Positions 1 through 9,092 of a stretch of 64,000 nucleotides of DNA are shown here, piece by piece (the stretch's first letter is position 1; each line of letters begins with the position of its first letter). This DNA is from Alistipes montrealensis. Lineage in GTDB: Bacteria; Bacteroidota; Bacteroidia; Bacteroidales; Rikenellaceae. A program made the translations under genes and the position numbers. The notes beneath the pieces were generated by a model that saw nothing but the letters and a program-made list of their open reading frames with translations, had not been told where the DNA came from and ran no database searches. The stretch is from positions 573,126 to 637,125 of the forward strand of contig NZ_JAGYXY010000001.1 in assembly GCF_018362775.1 (NCBI RefSeq), read 5' to 3'.

Positions 1-2
1 CG

Positions 3-608
3 GCCTTCGTGGGTTACTCCTCGGCCGACAGCGACGAAGAACGGCGGCGCCATCTCGCGGCGCACGTCGCCTCGGTGCGCCAGCACGTCACCGAACTGGG
101 CCGCAAGGAGTACCAGCGGCGGCTCAATTCGCCCGACTTCGTCATCATGTTCATCCCCAACGAACCGGCGTTCCTCGCGGCGTTGCAGAACGACACGGCC
201 ATCTGGTCCGACGCCTACGACAAAAAGGTGATCATTTCGTCGCCGACGAACCTTTTCGCGCTGCTCAAACTCGTCGCCGACCTCTGGAAATACAACGACC
301 AGGACAAAAACACCAAGGAGATCGCCGCCTGCGGGCTGAAACTCTACGAACAGCTCGTGGCCTTCACCTCCTCGCTCGAAGGGGTCGGCACGGCGCTCGA
401 CAAGGCCCGCGACGCTTACGAGGATGCCCACAAACGCCTCTGCTCGGGCAACGACAACATCATCCGCGTCGGCGAACGCCTGCGCAAGACCGCCCGCCTG
501 CAAACCAAGCGGCAGCACGCCGCGCGGACACTCGAAATCGCCGGCAGCGAATCGGACGGGGACGATCTTCCCGAAGAACCCACGGCACTGCCCGGCGGCG
601 AGGCATAG
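3..608 (+). CDS. rmuC: DNA recombination protein RmuC, C-terminal part (5' end outside window)
   Basis: The window starts inside this gene and about 201 C-terminal residues remain. RmuC proteins are nuclease-fold proteins thought to limit recombination between short inverted repeats. The visible part carries the family's C-terminal core: an FVIMFIPNEPAFL strand near residue 47, VIISSPTNLFALL near residue 77, then a long alpha-helical tail (LVAFTSSLEGVG and the following charged helix) ending in an acidic, proline-rich stretch. The GTG at position 9 is an internal Val codon, not a start, since the open frame runs off the left edge. A hairpin follows the stop. The family call rests on these motifs and is fairly firm; the biological role is family knowledge. 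Confidence 0.85.
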   Translation, partial: AFVGYSSADSDEERRRHLAAHVASVRQHVTELGRKEYQRRLNSPDFVIMFIPNEPAFLAALQNDTAIWSDAYDKKVIISSPTNLFALLKLVADLWKYNDQDKNTKEIAACGLKLYEQLVAFTSSLEGVGTALDKARDAYEDAHKRLCSGNDNIIRVGERLRKTARLQTKRQHAARTLEIAGSESDGDDLPEEPTALPGGEA

Positions 609-627
609 TTCCTCTGCTAAAAAATAC

Positions 628-658
628 GTCCGCAGGCTCATCGTTTTGCCTGCGGGGC
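628..658 (+). terminator. Hairpin after rmuC
   Basis: CCGCAGGC (630-637) pairs perfectly with GCCTGCGG (648-655), and the stem can be extended outwards with one bulge. The T-run after the stem is poor on the plus strand, so this may be a weak or Rho-assisted end. It separates rmuC from the GH31 gene. Confidence 0.45.
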
Positions 659-691
659 GTGTCTATTATGCAAACTAACCTTTCTAAAAAT

Positions 692-3307
692 ATGAAAAGA
701 GCTACAATTCTTTTTACGGCGTTGTGCCTGACGCTGGGCGCGGCAGCAGCCGGCAACCCCAAAGCCGACCCCAAGGCGGTCGTCGAAGCGGGGAACGCCC
801 GTTTCACGGTGCTCACGCCGCAACTGATCCGCATGGAGTGGAGCGAAGACGGACGTTTCGAGGACCGCGCCACGCTGACGTTCGTCAACCGCGAAACCCC
901 GGTCCCGGCCTTCAGGGTCCGCGACACGAAATCGAAAGTGACCATCACCACCCCGGCCCTCACGCTCACCTACATTAAAGACGGTAAATTCACCGATAGG
1001 AACCTGAAAGCCGTCTTCCGGCTCAACGGTAAAGAGGTCGTCTGGACCCCCGGCCTGGAAAACCCGCAGAACCTGATGGGCACGACCCGTACGCTCGACG
1101 GCTGCGACGGCCGCAATCTGGGCCGCGAACCGATGGAGCAGGGACTCCTGTCGCGCGCAGGCTGGTCCGTGGTAGACGACAGCCGGCGGCACGTGCTGAC
1201 GCCCGACGGTTCGAAATGGAAGGAGTGGGTGGAAACCCGCCCCGAGGGCGACCGCCAGGACCTCTACCTCTTCGCCTATGGCCACGACTACAAACAGGCG
1301 CTCGCCGACTTCCAACTCGTCGCAGGCCGCGCGCCGCTGCCCCCGAAGTACACGTTCGGCTACTGGTGGAGCCGCTACTGGCAGTACTCCGACAACGAAT
1401 TCGTCGACCTGGTCGGGAAACTCAAATCGATCGACATCCCGATCGACGTACTGATCGTCGACATGGACTGGCACGAGACCTGGGGACTCCGGAAGAAGAA
1501 TCCCGCCAAGGACGAATACGGACAGCGCATCGGCTGGACTGGCTACACCTGGCAGAAGGAGCTGTTCCCCTCACCGGCGAATTTCCTGAAATGGACCGAG
1601 ACCGAAGACCTCAAAGTGGCGCTCAACCTCCACCCCGCTTCGGGCATCCAGCCTTATGAGGCTGTTTACGAACCCTTTACCAAAGAGTACGGATGGACCG
1701 AGAAGGGCAAACCCGTGCCGTTCCACATCGACGAGCAGAAGTGGGCCGACGCCTATTTCAAGACCGTGCTGAACCCCATGGAGCGCCAAGGCGTCGATTT
1801 CTGGTGGCTCGACTGGCAGCAGTGGATGGAGTCGAAATTCACTCCGGGCCTCTCGAACACCTTCTGGCTCAACTACACCTTCTTCCACCACGCCGAACAG
1901 CAGAACCCTGCCCTGCGTCCCTTCATCTACCACCGCTGGGGCGGACTCGGCTCGCACCGTTATCCGCTGGCCTTCTCGGGCGACACCTACGCCAAATGGG
2001 AGACCCTGGCCTTCCTGCCCTACTTCACGGCCACCTCGTCGAATGTCAACTACGGCTATTGGGGCCACGACATCGGCGGGCACATGTTCAAAAAAGAGAC
2101 GAAGGAAACCGATCCCGAACTCTATACCCGCTGGCTGCAGTACGGCGTCTTTACCCCCATCTTCAAAACCCACTCCACGAAAGACCCGCGCATCGAGCGC
2201 TACCTCTGGTTCTTCCCCGACCACCTGTTCGTCATGCGCGACGCCATCCGCCTGCGCTACACGCTCGCACCTTATATCTACGCCGCAGCACGCACCAATT
2301 ATGACACGGGCGTCGGCATGTGCCGCCCGATGTACTACGACCACCCCGAGCAGGACGAAGCCTACAACGTTCCCGAGCAGTTCATGTTCGGCGACGACAT
2401 TCTCGCCACGGCTATCGTCGAGCCGGTCGACAGCGTCACGGGACTCGCTGCACGCAAAATATGGTTCCCCGAAGGCAACTGGTACGACTGCGCCACGGGG
2501 GCGATGTACCAAGGAGGCCGCACCGAAACCCTGCATTATACCCTTTCGGAAAATCCCTGGTACGCCCGGGCCGGAGCCATCCTCCCGATGAATCCCGCGA
2601 ACGTGAAAAACCTCCAGCAGCCGTGCGACACGCTGGTGCTGACCTTCATCCCGGGAGCTGACGGCGAGTTGAACCATTACGAGGACGACGGCGTCAGCCA
2701 GCAGTACACGACCGCCTACGCCGTCACGAAAGTCACGAAACACCAGGAAGGCAACACCGTCCGCGCCGTCATCGCACCCCGCAAAGGCTCTTACGAAGGA
2801 GCTCCGGCCAAACGCAGTTATGAACTGCGATTCCCCGCCACCTTCCCGCCCGAATCGGTGACGGTCAACGGCCGGGAGATTCCCTACGCCCGCTTCCCGA
2901 AGGCCGGCCAGTGGACTTACGACGCCTACACGCTGGCCCCGGTCGTCTACACAGGCGAAGCGGCCTGCGACCGTCCGCTGGAGGTCGTGCTGACTTTCAG
3001 CGAGCATGCCGTGACGCATCAGGCCGATCTCTACGGCAAGAGCGGCGTTTTCAAACGCTGCGTCGACCTGACCGTCGAATTCAAAACCGAACAGGGCAAG
3101 GTGGAGCCCTACCTGATGCTGCCCGTCGAATACCTCAACGTATCGCAGTGTCCGAACTTCATCCTCGAAGACCCGTTCCGCATCGCCGACTACCTCGCAG
3201 CCTACGAGAAAAACAAGTCGGTGCTGTTCGACACCACCGACAGGATGACGATCATTGGCGACAATTTCAAAAAACACCTGCGCGAAGTGATCGGAAGCGT
3301 AAAATAA
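692..3307 (+). CDS. Secreted glycoside hydrolase family 31 enzyme
   Basis: An exported alpha-glycosidase of family GH31 (retaining alpha-glucosidase/alpha-xylosidase clan), about 871 residues. The start at 692 gives a clean signal peptide (MKRATILFTALCLTLGAAAA); in-frame ATG 668 and GTG 659 are alternatives. An N-terminal beta-sandwich is followed by the (beta/alpha)8 barrel: VLIVDMDWHETWG, WTGYTW, then DFWWLDWQQW with the likely nucleophile Asp374, and FSGDTYAKW with the likely acid/base Asp431, then GHDIGGHM and RWLQYGVFTPIF, all typical of GH31. The YEDDG motif marks the C-terminal beta domain. The gene stands alone between two hairpins and converges on the ECF sigma gene, so it may serve the neighbouring SusC/SusD locus without being co-transcribed. 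Substrate cannot be read from sequence. Confidence 0.9.
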   Translation: MKRATILFTALCLTLGAAAAGNPKADPKAVVEAGNARFTVLTPQLIRMEWSEDGRFEDRATLTFVNRETPVPAFRVRDTKSKVTITTPALTLTYIKDGKFTDRNLKAVFRLNGKEVVWTPGLENPQNLMGTTRTLDGCDGRNLGREPMEQGLLSRAGWSVVDDSRRHVLTPDGSKWKEWVETRPEGDRQDLYLFAYGHDYKQALADFQLVAGRAPLPPKYTFGYWWSRYWQYSDNEFVDLVGKLKSIDIPIDVLIVDMDWHETWGLRKKNPAKDEYGQRIGWTGYTWQKELFPSPANFLKWTETEDLKVALNLHPASGIQPYEAVYEPFTKEYGWTEKGKPVPFHIDEQKWADAYFKTVLNPMERQGVDFWWLDWQQWMESKFTPGLSNTFWLNYTFFHHAEQQNPALRPFIYHRWGGLGSHRYPLAFSGDTYAKWETLAFLPYFTATSSNVNYGYWGHDIGGHMFKKETKETDPELYTRWLQYGVFTPIFKTHSTKDPRIERYLWFFPDHLFVMRDAIRLRYTLAPYIYAAARTNYDTGVGMCRPMYYDHPEQDEAYNVPEQFMFGDDILATAIVEPVDSVTGLAARKIWFPEGNWYDCATGAMYQGGRTETLHYTLSENPWYARAGAILPMNPANVKNLQQPCDTLVLTFIPGADGELNHYEDDGVSQQYTTAYAVTKVTKHQEGNTVRAVIAPRKGSYEGAPAKRSYELRFPATFPPESVTVNGREIPYARFPKAGQWTYDAYTLAPVVYTGEAACDRPLEVVLTFSEHAVTHQADLYGKSGVFKRCVDLTVEFKTEQGKVEPYLMLPVEYLNVSQCPNFILEDPFRIADYLAAYEKNKSVLFDTTDRMTIIGDNFKKHLREVIGSVK

Positions 3308-3323
3308 CCGCGCACCTGCATAG

Positions 3324-3357
3324 AAAATCCCCGGAAGTTCATTCCGGGGATTTTTTA
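3324..3357 (+). terminator. Rho-independent terminator after GH31 gene
   Basis: AAATCCCCGGAA pairs with TTCCGGGGATTT around a GTTCA loop and is followed by a T-run. On the minus strand it could also stop transcripts from the converging sigma gene. Confidence 0.85.
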
Positions 3358-3377
3358 TTTGAAGGTGAGATGAACCG

Positions 3378-3929
3378 CTACACGAAGAACGCAATCGCCG
3401 AAAGCAGTTTGCGCAATTCGGCCAGCGCTCCCGAGATATGATACTGCACGGTCTTGGGGCTGATATTAAGCGCCTCGGCAATATCGTTGTAAGACATATT
3501 TTCGTAACGGCTCATGCAGAACACCTTACGCCGCTGCTCAGGCATATTGCTCACCGCCAGGTCGATCATCTCCATCAGGTCGTTCGTCGATACGCGGTCG
3601 TCGGTATCGGCAGGCGCTTCCGTCCCGTCCGCCACAGCCTGGGCCTGGTATTTCGACTCCACCTGCCGGTGTTTGAAGGCATTGAAAATGGCGTTGCGCG
3701 TCATCCGGAAAAGATACCCCTTGAACGACATGACGTTGCCCACGGTCTTGCGCTGTTCCCACACCCTGAGAAAAATATCGTGTGTAATATCCTCTGCCTC
3801 AATGCTATCTCCGAGCAGCCGGAACGCAAAGTCCCGTACCTTCGCGGCATAACGCAGGTAAAGGATATCGAGAGCCTCGGTATCCCCTTCCCGCAGTTTC
3901 CGCAACAGGATATGTTCGTCGCTATTCAT
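3378..3929 (-). CDS. ECF RNA polymerase sigma factor (FecI-like, paired with FecR)
   Basis: A 183-residue extracytoplasmic-function sigma factor of the Bacteroidetes sigma/FecR type. Region 2 shows DILYLRYAAKVRDFAFRLLG and the AEDITHDIFLRVWEQR core; region 4 is an HTH, MSYNDIAEALNISPKTVQYH, near the C-terminus. The ATG at 3929 is preferred because the longer frame begins with TTG and a -7 box sits 12 bases upstream. It is divergent from a BACON lipoprotein, fecR, susC and susD, its likely targets. By family knowledge it is held by FecR until SusC's STN domain reports ligand. The divergent layout, with an extra lipoprotein gene before fecR, differs from the usual sigma-fecR-susC order. Confidence 0.9.
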   Translation of the reverse strand: MNSDEHILLRKLREGDTEALDILYLRYAAKVRDFAFRLLGDSIEAEDITHDIFLRVWEQRKTVGNVMSFKGYLFRMTRNAIFNAFKHRQVESKYQAQAVADGTEAPADTDDRVSTNDLMEMIDLAVSNMPEQRRKVFCMSRYENMSYNDIAEALNISPKTVQYHISGALAELRKLLSAIAFFV

Positions 3930-3941
3930 GGTCCGTTTATG

Positions 3942-3973
3942 CAAATATAGATTTAACTCCAAAGAATCAAAAA
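3942..3973 (-). promoter_or_regulatory. Promoter of the ECF sigma gene
   Basis: On the minus strand TATATTTG (3942-3949) fits the Bacteroidetes -7 box TAnnTTTG, and TTTTTG (3968-3973) lies 18 bases upstream as a -33 box. The sigma ATG is 12 bases downstream. This is a housekeeping-type promoter, so basal sigma expression is expected. Confidence 0.6.
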
Positions 3974-4192
3974 CCTTTTCGAATTATTTTTTATTTATTC
4001 ACGACTATTTTATAAAATATTCACGGTTTCCACCCCGTCCACCATGGCTCCGAACGGCTCCAACGCGCAAAACAGCGGCCATGCAAAAAAAATGTAAAAA
4101 ATATCGCCGGACAGACTGGCATCCTGCCGCCGAAAGTTGTCTTATTAATAGAAACGGATCCGAAAAAATCGTTTAACCCGAAAAAACCTAAC

Positions 4193-4537
4193 ATGAAAAA
4201 ACATCTACTACTCCTACTGACACTCGTATGCGTGTGCCTGGCAAGCAGTTGTAAGGACGAAGATGAGGCGGCTCCCGACAGTGTGTACATGTACAGCACG
4301 ACGGGAACGGTGGATGCCGCCGCCGGCACGCACTCCGTGACGATCTTCACCACCTGCGCCTGGACGGCCTCCGCAGACACCTGGATCACCGTCGACCCCG
4401 TCGCCGGCGGCGAAAAAGGCATCCATGTCGTGAAACTCGGCTACACGGCCAATCCGTCAGCCGGTCCGCGTACCGGAACCGTCACGTTCAAGGCCGGAAC
4501 CTATACGGAGACCTTCACGCTGACACAGAAACAGTAA
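4193..4537 (+). CDS. Small BACON-domain lipoprotein
   Basis: A 114-residue predicted lipoprotein: signal MKKHLLLLLTLVCVCLASSC with acylated Cys20, an acidic KDEDE tail after the Cys (a feature linked to surface export in Bacteroidetes), then a single Ig-like domain. ITVDPVAGGEKG, TANPSAGPRTGTVTF and the closing FTLTQKQ fit the BACON family, usually a carbohydrate- or mucin-associated module. It lies between the divergent sigma gene and fecR, 40 bases before fecR, so it is probably the first gene of the operon. A free-standing BACON lipoprotein in this place is unusual; a surface ligand-binding accessory is plausible but inferred. Confidence 0.75.
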   Translation: MKKHLLLLLTLVCVCLASSCKDEDEAAPDSVYMYSTTGTVDAAAGTHSVTIFTTCAWTASADTWITVDPVAGGEKGIHVVKLGYTANPSAGPRTGTVTFKAGTYTETFTLTQKQ

Positions 4538-4577
4538 CTGTCCGCAGGCAGCATAAACCCCAACACGCCCGGCTACC

Positions 4578-5555
4578 ATGAGCAAACAGCAGCGCAAACA
4601 AATCATCAACTACATTTTCAACAATCCGAATGTTCCCGCAGAAATCCGCCGGGCATTCGAAGAGTGGATGCTCACCCGTGAAAACGAGGCCGAGATCGAC
4701 GAAATCCTGTTGGAAATGTGGAACAGGCATACGGCCGACGCCACGATCGAAGAGACCCGGCTGGGTCTCCAGCGGCTCCATGCCGCGATCAAACCCGGAC
4801 GGGTCCGCATGCTGGGACGCCGCATACTGCGCTACGCCGGCATAGCCGCCGCTGTCCTGCTCATCTTTGCCGGAGGTTACTACTTCGCCGCACGGACCGT
4901 CCGGCCCGCCGAGGAGATTACCCTGCTGACGGCCAAAGGCAATGTCGGCGAATTCACGCTGCCCGACGGCTCCCGTGTCTGGCTCAACAGCGAAAGCCGG
5001 CTGAAATACTCGGCGGAGTTCTCCGGCCCGACGCGTGAAGTCGCCCTCTCGGGCGAAGCCTTCTTCGAAGTCCGCAAAGACTCCCTGCGGCCGTTCCACG
5101 TCAACATGGACAACCTGCAGGTCGAGGTCCTGGGAACGTCGTTCGACGCCATCGGTTACTCGTTCGGGTCCCACCAGGAAATTATCCTCAAAACCGGATC
5201 GGTCAAAGTCTCCGGCGCTGACCTCGGCAAACCCGTCCTGCTGCGGCCCGACGAAAAATTATCGCTGGACACCCGCACCCGGCAGGTCACCGTCCGGCAG
5301 GTCGACGCCCGGAACTATTGCAGCTGGTTCGAGTCCCGCCTGATCTTCGACAACACGCCGCTCGCAGATATCATCACCAATCTCGAACGCAGGTACAACG
5401 TCGAAATAGCGCTCTCTTCACACATCCGCGTCGACAAACGGCTTTCGTTGGTCGTCTACCACGAACCGTTGGAAGACATTTTGGATGTCATGGCCACACT
5501 CATCCCGATCCGTTACCGGATCGACGGCAACCAAGTGCTGATAACCAAGAAGTAA
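4578..5555 (+). CDS. FecR-type anti-sigma factor
   Basis: A 325-residue inner-membrane anti-sigma regulator. The cytoplasmic N-terminus (about 1-85) has the usual helical sigma-binding part with FEEWMLTRENEAEIDEILLE; one transmembrane helix follows (about 87-110, YAGIAAAVLLIFAGGYYFAA). The periplasmic part contains the FecR core: FTLPDGSRVWLNSESRLKY, VALSGEAFFEV, VEVLGTSFDA and ILKTGSVKVS. The C-terminal domain (ISWF-like CSWFESRLIFDNTPLADI, then a NVEIALSS fold) resembles an STN-like domain. It should bind the STN domain of the next gene's SusC and control the divergent ECF sigma factor. About 100 bases separate it from susC. Confidence 0.92.
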   Translation: MSKQQRKQIINYIFNNPNVPAEIRRAFEEWMLTRENEAEIDEILLEMWNRHTADATIEETRLGLQRLHAAIKPGRVRMLGRRILRYAGIAAAVLLIFAGGYYFAARTVRPAEEITLLTAKGNVGEFTLPDGSRVWLNSESRLKYSAEFSGPTREVALSGEAFFEVRKDSLRPFHVNMDNLQVEVLGTSFDAIGYSFGSHQEIILKTGSVKVSGADLGKPVLLRPDEKLSLDTRTRQVTVRQVDARNYCSWFESRLIFDNTPLADIITNLERRYNVEIALSSHIRVDKRLSLVVYHEPLEDILDVMATLIPIRYRIDGNQVLITKK

Positions 5556-5655
5556 ATTCCTGAAACAACGAGCTGCCATCCCAGCCGGCGCCTCCCCGAA
5601 GAGGTTCCGGAATACCCTTCATTTGAACTGAAAAACCGAAAAACACCCAATTACC

Positions 5656-8600
5656 ATGAATGAACCCAACGTTTTAAAACGGATTTGCCGACGCCTCTGC
5701 GCCGTCATCATCCTGTGTGCGGTGTCGGCCGTCCCGGCTTCAGCCCAGGTGCCGAACGTCACCCTCGAGGCGAAAAACGTCACCGTCAAAGAGCTCCTGC
5801 GGCTCATCGAAGCCAACAGTCCCTACACGTTCGCCTATGCCGACGCCGACATCACCCCCGGGAAACGGGTCTCGGTAAAGGCCGAGAACCGGAGCATCGA
5901 ATCGATCATCGCCGAAGTCCTGCCCGAGGTGAATGTCGAGATTAAGGGACTGAAGATACTACTTACGACCCGTTCGGGGGGGGGTAAACCCGCCGCCCGC
6001 AATGCCAGCGCCAGCCGGACAATCACGGGCCGCATAACCGACGACGAGGGCGCCCCGGTAGTCGGAGCGACCGTCATCCTCAAGGGCACAACGACCGGAA
6101 CGGCGTCGGGTCTCGACGGCAACTATTCACTCAATATCCGGCAGAGCAACGCCGTACTCGAAATTTCACTCATCGGATACAACAAAGTCGAACTGGCCCT
6201 CGCCGACAACCAGACGCGGGCCGATGTCCGGCTGACCGCCGATGCCATCGCCATGGACAACGTCGTGGTCGTAGGCTACGGCGTCCAGAACAAACGCGAC
6301 GTGACGACCGCCATCTCGTCGATCAAAGCCGAGGATTTCGCCGGCGTCCCCAGCTCCGATTTCCGCGACGCCATGGCAGCCAAAATGCCGGGCGTGCAGG
6401 TGCTCCAGCTGGGCGGCCAGCCCGAAGGCAACGTTTCGGTCCGCATCCGCGGCATCCAGTCCGCCACGTCGGGTAACGACCCGCTGTATGTCATCGACGG
6501 CATTCCGTGCGACGCCCGGGCCTTCGCCAACCTCGACGGCAGCGACATCGAGAGCCTCGAAGTGCTCAAAGACGCCTCGGCGGCAGCTATCTACGGTTCG
6601 CGCGGTTCATGCGGCGTGATCCTCATCACCACCAAACGCGGCCAGAGCGAACACCCCGTCGTCAGCTACGACGGACAGTTCAGCGTTTCGAACGTCACCA
6701 AAACGATGGAAATGCTCGACGCCTACGAATTCGCCCAAATCTTCAAGGAAGCCCGCGACGGCGCCTACCTGTTCAACGTTCCGACGGGTTCGATCGACGA
6801 TCCCTACGAGAGCCGCCCGCAAACCTACCACCGCGTCGACCCGCTCATCACGGCCTACCTGCAGGACAAGACCGGCACGATGGTCAACACCGACTGGCAG
6901 GACGCCATCTTCCGCACGGCCTACTCGACCAAACATTCGCTCTCGATATCGGGCCGCACCAAGAGCATCAACTATTTCGTCGGCGCCAACTACCTCTACC
7001 GCGAAGGCACGATCATCGGTTCGGACTTCGAACGCTACGGGCTGCGCGTCAACCTCGACGGCAAGCGCAACCGCCTGAAATACGGAGTCAGCTTCTCGCC
7101 CTCCTATTCGAAGTCGAACTACGTGGACGCCGACGCCCAGTACGGCGGCGACGGCGTGATCGCCTCGGCGCTGATGGCGCCCCCGGTTTTCCCGGTCTAC
7201 AACTCCGACGGCTCCTACAACTGGGATATGAACGGCTTCCTGCGCATCAATACGTGGGACACCCAGACCAACGAGGTGCTCAACCCCGTGGCGCTGGCGC
7301 TCGAAATCGACGACATCCGCGAAAAACTCAACATCCTGGGCAACGTCTTCGCTTCCTACGAGTTCATCAAGGGCCTCGAATACAAAATCACGGCCGGCGG
7401 CGACTACTACTCTTACATCCGCAACTACTACCGCCCCTCCTCGCTCCCCTTGCGCGGTTACAAATACCTCGACGCGCAGTCGACCCCGTCGGCTAACTAT
7501 TACAACAACAACTATTTCCACTGGACCCTCTCGAACCAGCTCTCCTTCAACCGCTCGTTCGGCGACCATACGATCAATGCCGTAGCCGTCTACGAAGCCG
7601 ATAAATACACCACCCAGACGGCACAGATCGTCTCCACGGGCACGATCGGCGACGACAAGATCCGGTCCACCAAAGGCAAAACCATCGACCAGGACAACAC
7701 CTACAACAACAAGTACGCCTATACGTTCGCCTCGTGGCTTCTGCGTGCGCAGTACTCCTACAAGGGGCGTTACATGGCTTCGGTCTCGGTCCGCGGCGAC
7801 GGCTCGTCGCGCTTCGCCCCCAACACCCGCTGGGGTTACTTCCCTGCGGCAAGCATCGGCTGGCGCATCAGCGATGAAAACTTCATGCGCGGCATCAAGT
7901 GGATCGACGACATGAAATTCCGCGCCAGCGTCGGCCAGACGGGCAACGCCCAGATCGGCAACTCGGAATACCTGGCGCTCTACGGCACGACGAACATCGA
8001 CCTGGGCAACGGGCTCACCTCGCAGGTCTACCCCAAACAGATAGCCAACAACGACCTGGGCTGGGAGAAGAATACCCAGTACAATGTCGGTGTAGACATC
8101 AGCCTTTGGCGCGGACTGCTCGGGCTGAACGCCGACTACTACTATTCGAAGACCACCGACATGCTTTTCGACGTTCCCGTCTCGTCGGTATCGGGCCTCA
8201 CGACCTCGAACATGAACATCGGTTCGATGCAAAACAGAGGTGTCGAGTTATCGCTCTCCTCGCGCCGCACGTTCGGCGACTTCTCCTACGCCGTTTCGGC
8301 CAACTGGTCGCTCAACCGCAACAAGGTGCTGAGCCTCGGCGACGAAAACGCCGACATCATCAAGGAGTCCTCCTACGCCGGCGGCTACTACATCACCCGC
8401 GTCGGACAGCCCGTCGGCTGTTATTACCTGATGGTCCAGGACGGCATCTTCCACAACCAGGAGGAGCTGGACTCCTACCCGCATTTCGACACGGCGCAGG
8501 TGGGCGACTTCCGTTTCGTCGACGCCAACGGCAACGGCATTCTCGAAAAAGACGCCGACCGGGTGATCGTAGGCAACTACATGCCCGATTTCTACTACGG

Positions 8601-9075
8601 ATTCTCGGTGAACCTCTCCTGGAAAGGCTTCGACCTCGCCGCAGCGTTCCAGGGGGTCTACGGCAACGAAATCCTCAACCTCGAACGACGCTACCTGCTC
8701 AACATGGAGGCTTCGTCGAACATGATGCGCGAATCGCTCCAGCGCTACCCCTACGGCGAACTGAACCGCGCGACCCGCAAATCGAGCGGTAACAACGGCG
8801 CCTGCACCTCGACCTTCCACCTGGAGGACGGCTCCTACCTGCGCCTGCAAAACCTCTCGCTGGGCTACACCTTCCCCGACAAATGGACCCGCCGGGCCGG
8901 AATTTCGAAACTGCGTATCTATGTGCAGGGCAGCAACCTCTTCACCTGGACCAACTATTCGGGCTACAACCCCGAGGTCAACAAGCGCGCGGCAGACGCC
9001 CTGCGCCCCGGCGAGGACTACTGTTCCTACCCGCTTTCGCGCACGTTCAGCGTCGGCATCAACTTTAACCTGTAA
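5656..9075 (+). CDS. SusC/RagA-type TonB-dependent transporter with STN signalling domain
   Basis: A 1139-residue outer-membrane transducer/importer. In order: signal peptide (to about residue 31, ending ASAQ), STN domain (about 35-100, VTVKELLRLIEANSPYTFAY), carboxypeptidase-like beta-sandwich (about 117-200, GRITDDEGAPVVGATVILKG), plug (DNVVVVGYGVQNKRD, VRIRGIQSA, PLYVIDGIP, VLKDASAAAIYGSRG) and 22-strand barrel ending in FSVGINFNL. The STN domain marks it as a signalling SusC that talks to FecR. A run of nine G (5976-5984) codes for three glycines in the linker after the STN domain: one extra G puts TAA directly after the run and one G fewer gives a stop 15 codons after it, so the gene may be phase variable. 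Pairs with the SusD gene 17 bases downstream. Confidence 0.95.
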   Translation: MNEPNVLKRICRRLCAVIILCAVSAVPASAQVPNVTLEAKNVTVKELLRLIEANSPYTFAYADADITPGKRVSVKAENRSIESIIAEVLPEVNVEIKGLKILLTTRSGGGKPAARNASASRTITGRITDDEGAPVVGATVILKGTTTGTASGLDGNYSLNIRQSNAVLEISLIGYNKVELALADNQTRADVRLTADAIAMDNVVVVGYGVQNKRDVTTAISSIKAEDFAGVPSSDFRDAMAAKMPGVQVLQLGGQPEGNVSVRIRGIQSATSGNDPLYVIDGIPCDARAFANLDGSDIESLEVLKDASAAAIYGSRGSCGVILITTKRGQSEHPVVSYDGQFSVSNVTKTMEMLDAYEFAQIFKEARDGAYLFNVPTGSIDDPYESRPQTYHRVDPLITAYLQDKTGTMVNTDWQDAIFRTAYSTKHSLSISGRTKSINYFVGANYLYREGTIIGSDFERYGLRVNLDGKRNRLKYGVSFSPSYSKSNYVDADAQYGGDGVIASALMAPPVFPVYNSDGSYNWDMNGFLRINTWDTQTNEVLNPVALALEIDDIREKLNILGNVFASYEFIKGLEYKITAGGDYYSYIRNYYRPSSLPLRGYKYLDAQSTPSANYYNNNYFHWTLSNQLSFNRSFGDHTINAVAVYEADKYTTQTAQIVSTGTIGDDKIRSTKGKTIDQDNTYNNKYAYTFASWLLRAQYSYKGRYMASVSVRGDGSSRFAPNTRWGYFPAASIGWRISDENFMRGIKWIDDMKFRASVGQTGNAQIGNSEYLALYGTTNIDLGNGLTSQVYPKQIANNDLGWEKNTQYNVGVDISLWRGLLGLNADYYYSKTTDMLFDVPVSSVSGLTTSNMNIGSMQNRGVELSLSSRRTFGDFSYAVSANWSLNRNKVLSLGDENADIIKESSYAGGYYITRVGQPVGCYYLMVQDGIFHNQEELDSYPHFDTAQVGDFRFVDANGNGILEKDADRVIVGNYMPDFYYGFSVNLSWKGFDLAAAFQGVYGNEILNLERRYLLNMEASSNMMRESLQRYPYGELNRATRKSSGNNGACTSTFHLEDGSYLRLQNLSLGYTFPDKWTRRAGISKLRIYVQGSNLFTWTNYSGYNPEVNKRAADALRPGEDYCSYPLSRTFSVGINFNL
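5976..5984 (+). repeat. Nine-G homopolymer within susC
   Basis: Nine consecutive G in frame, at the linker between STN and carboxypeptidase-like domains, followed by TAAAC. The intact count keeps the transporter open; both single-base slips truncate it before the plug. See findings. Confidence 0.9.
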
Positions 9076-9092
9076 TTTCAAAGACGAAGATT

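Noticed and set aside
1571..3481. Long minus-strand open frame opposite the GH31 gene
   Set aside because: It mirrors the GH31 codons, as GC-rich third positions leave the opposite frame open; no family resemblance.
6607..8232. 541-codon minus-strand frame opposite susC
   Set aside because: An antisense shadow with Val/Arg/Asp-rich low-information sequence.
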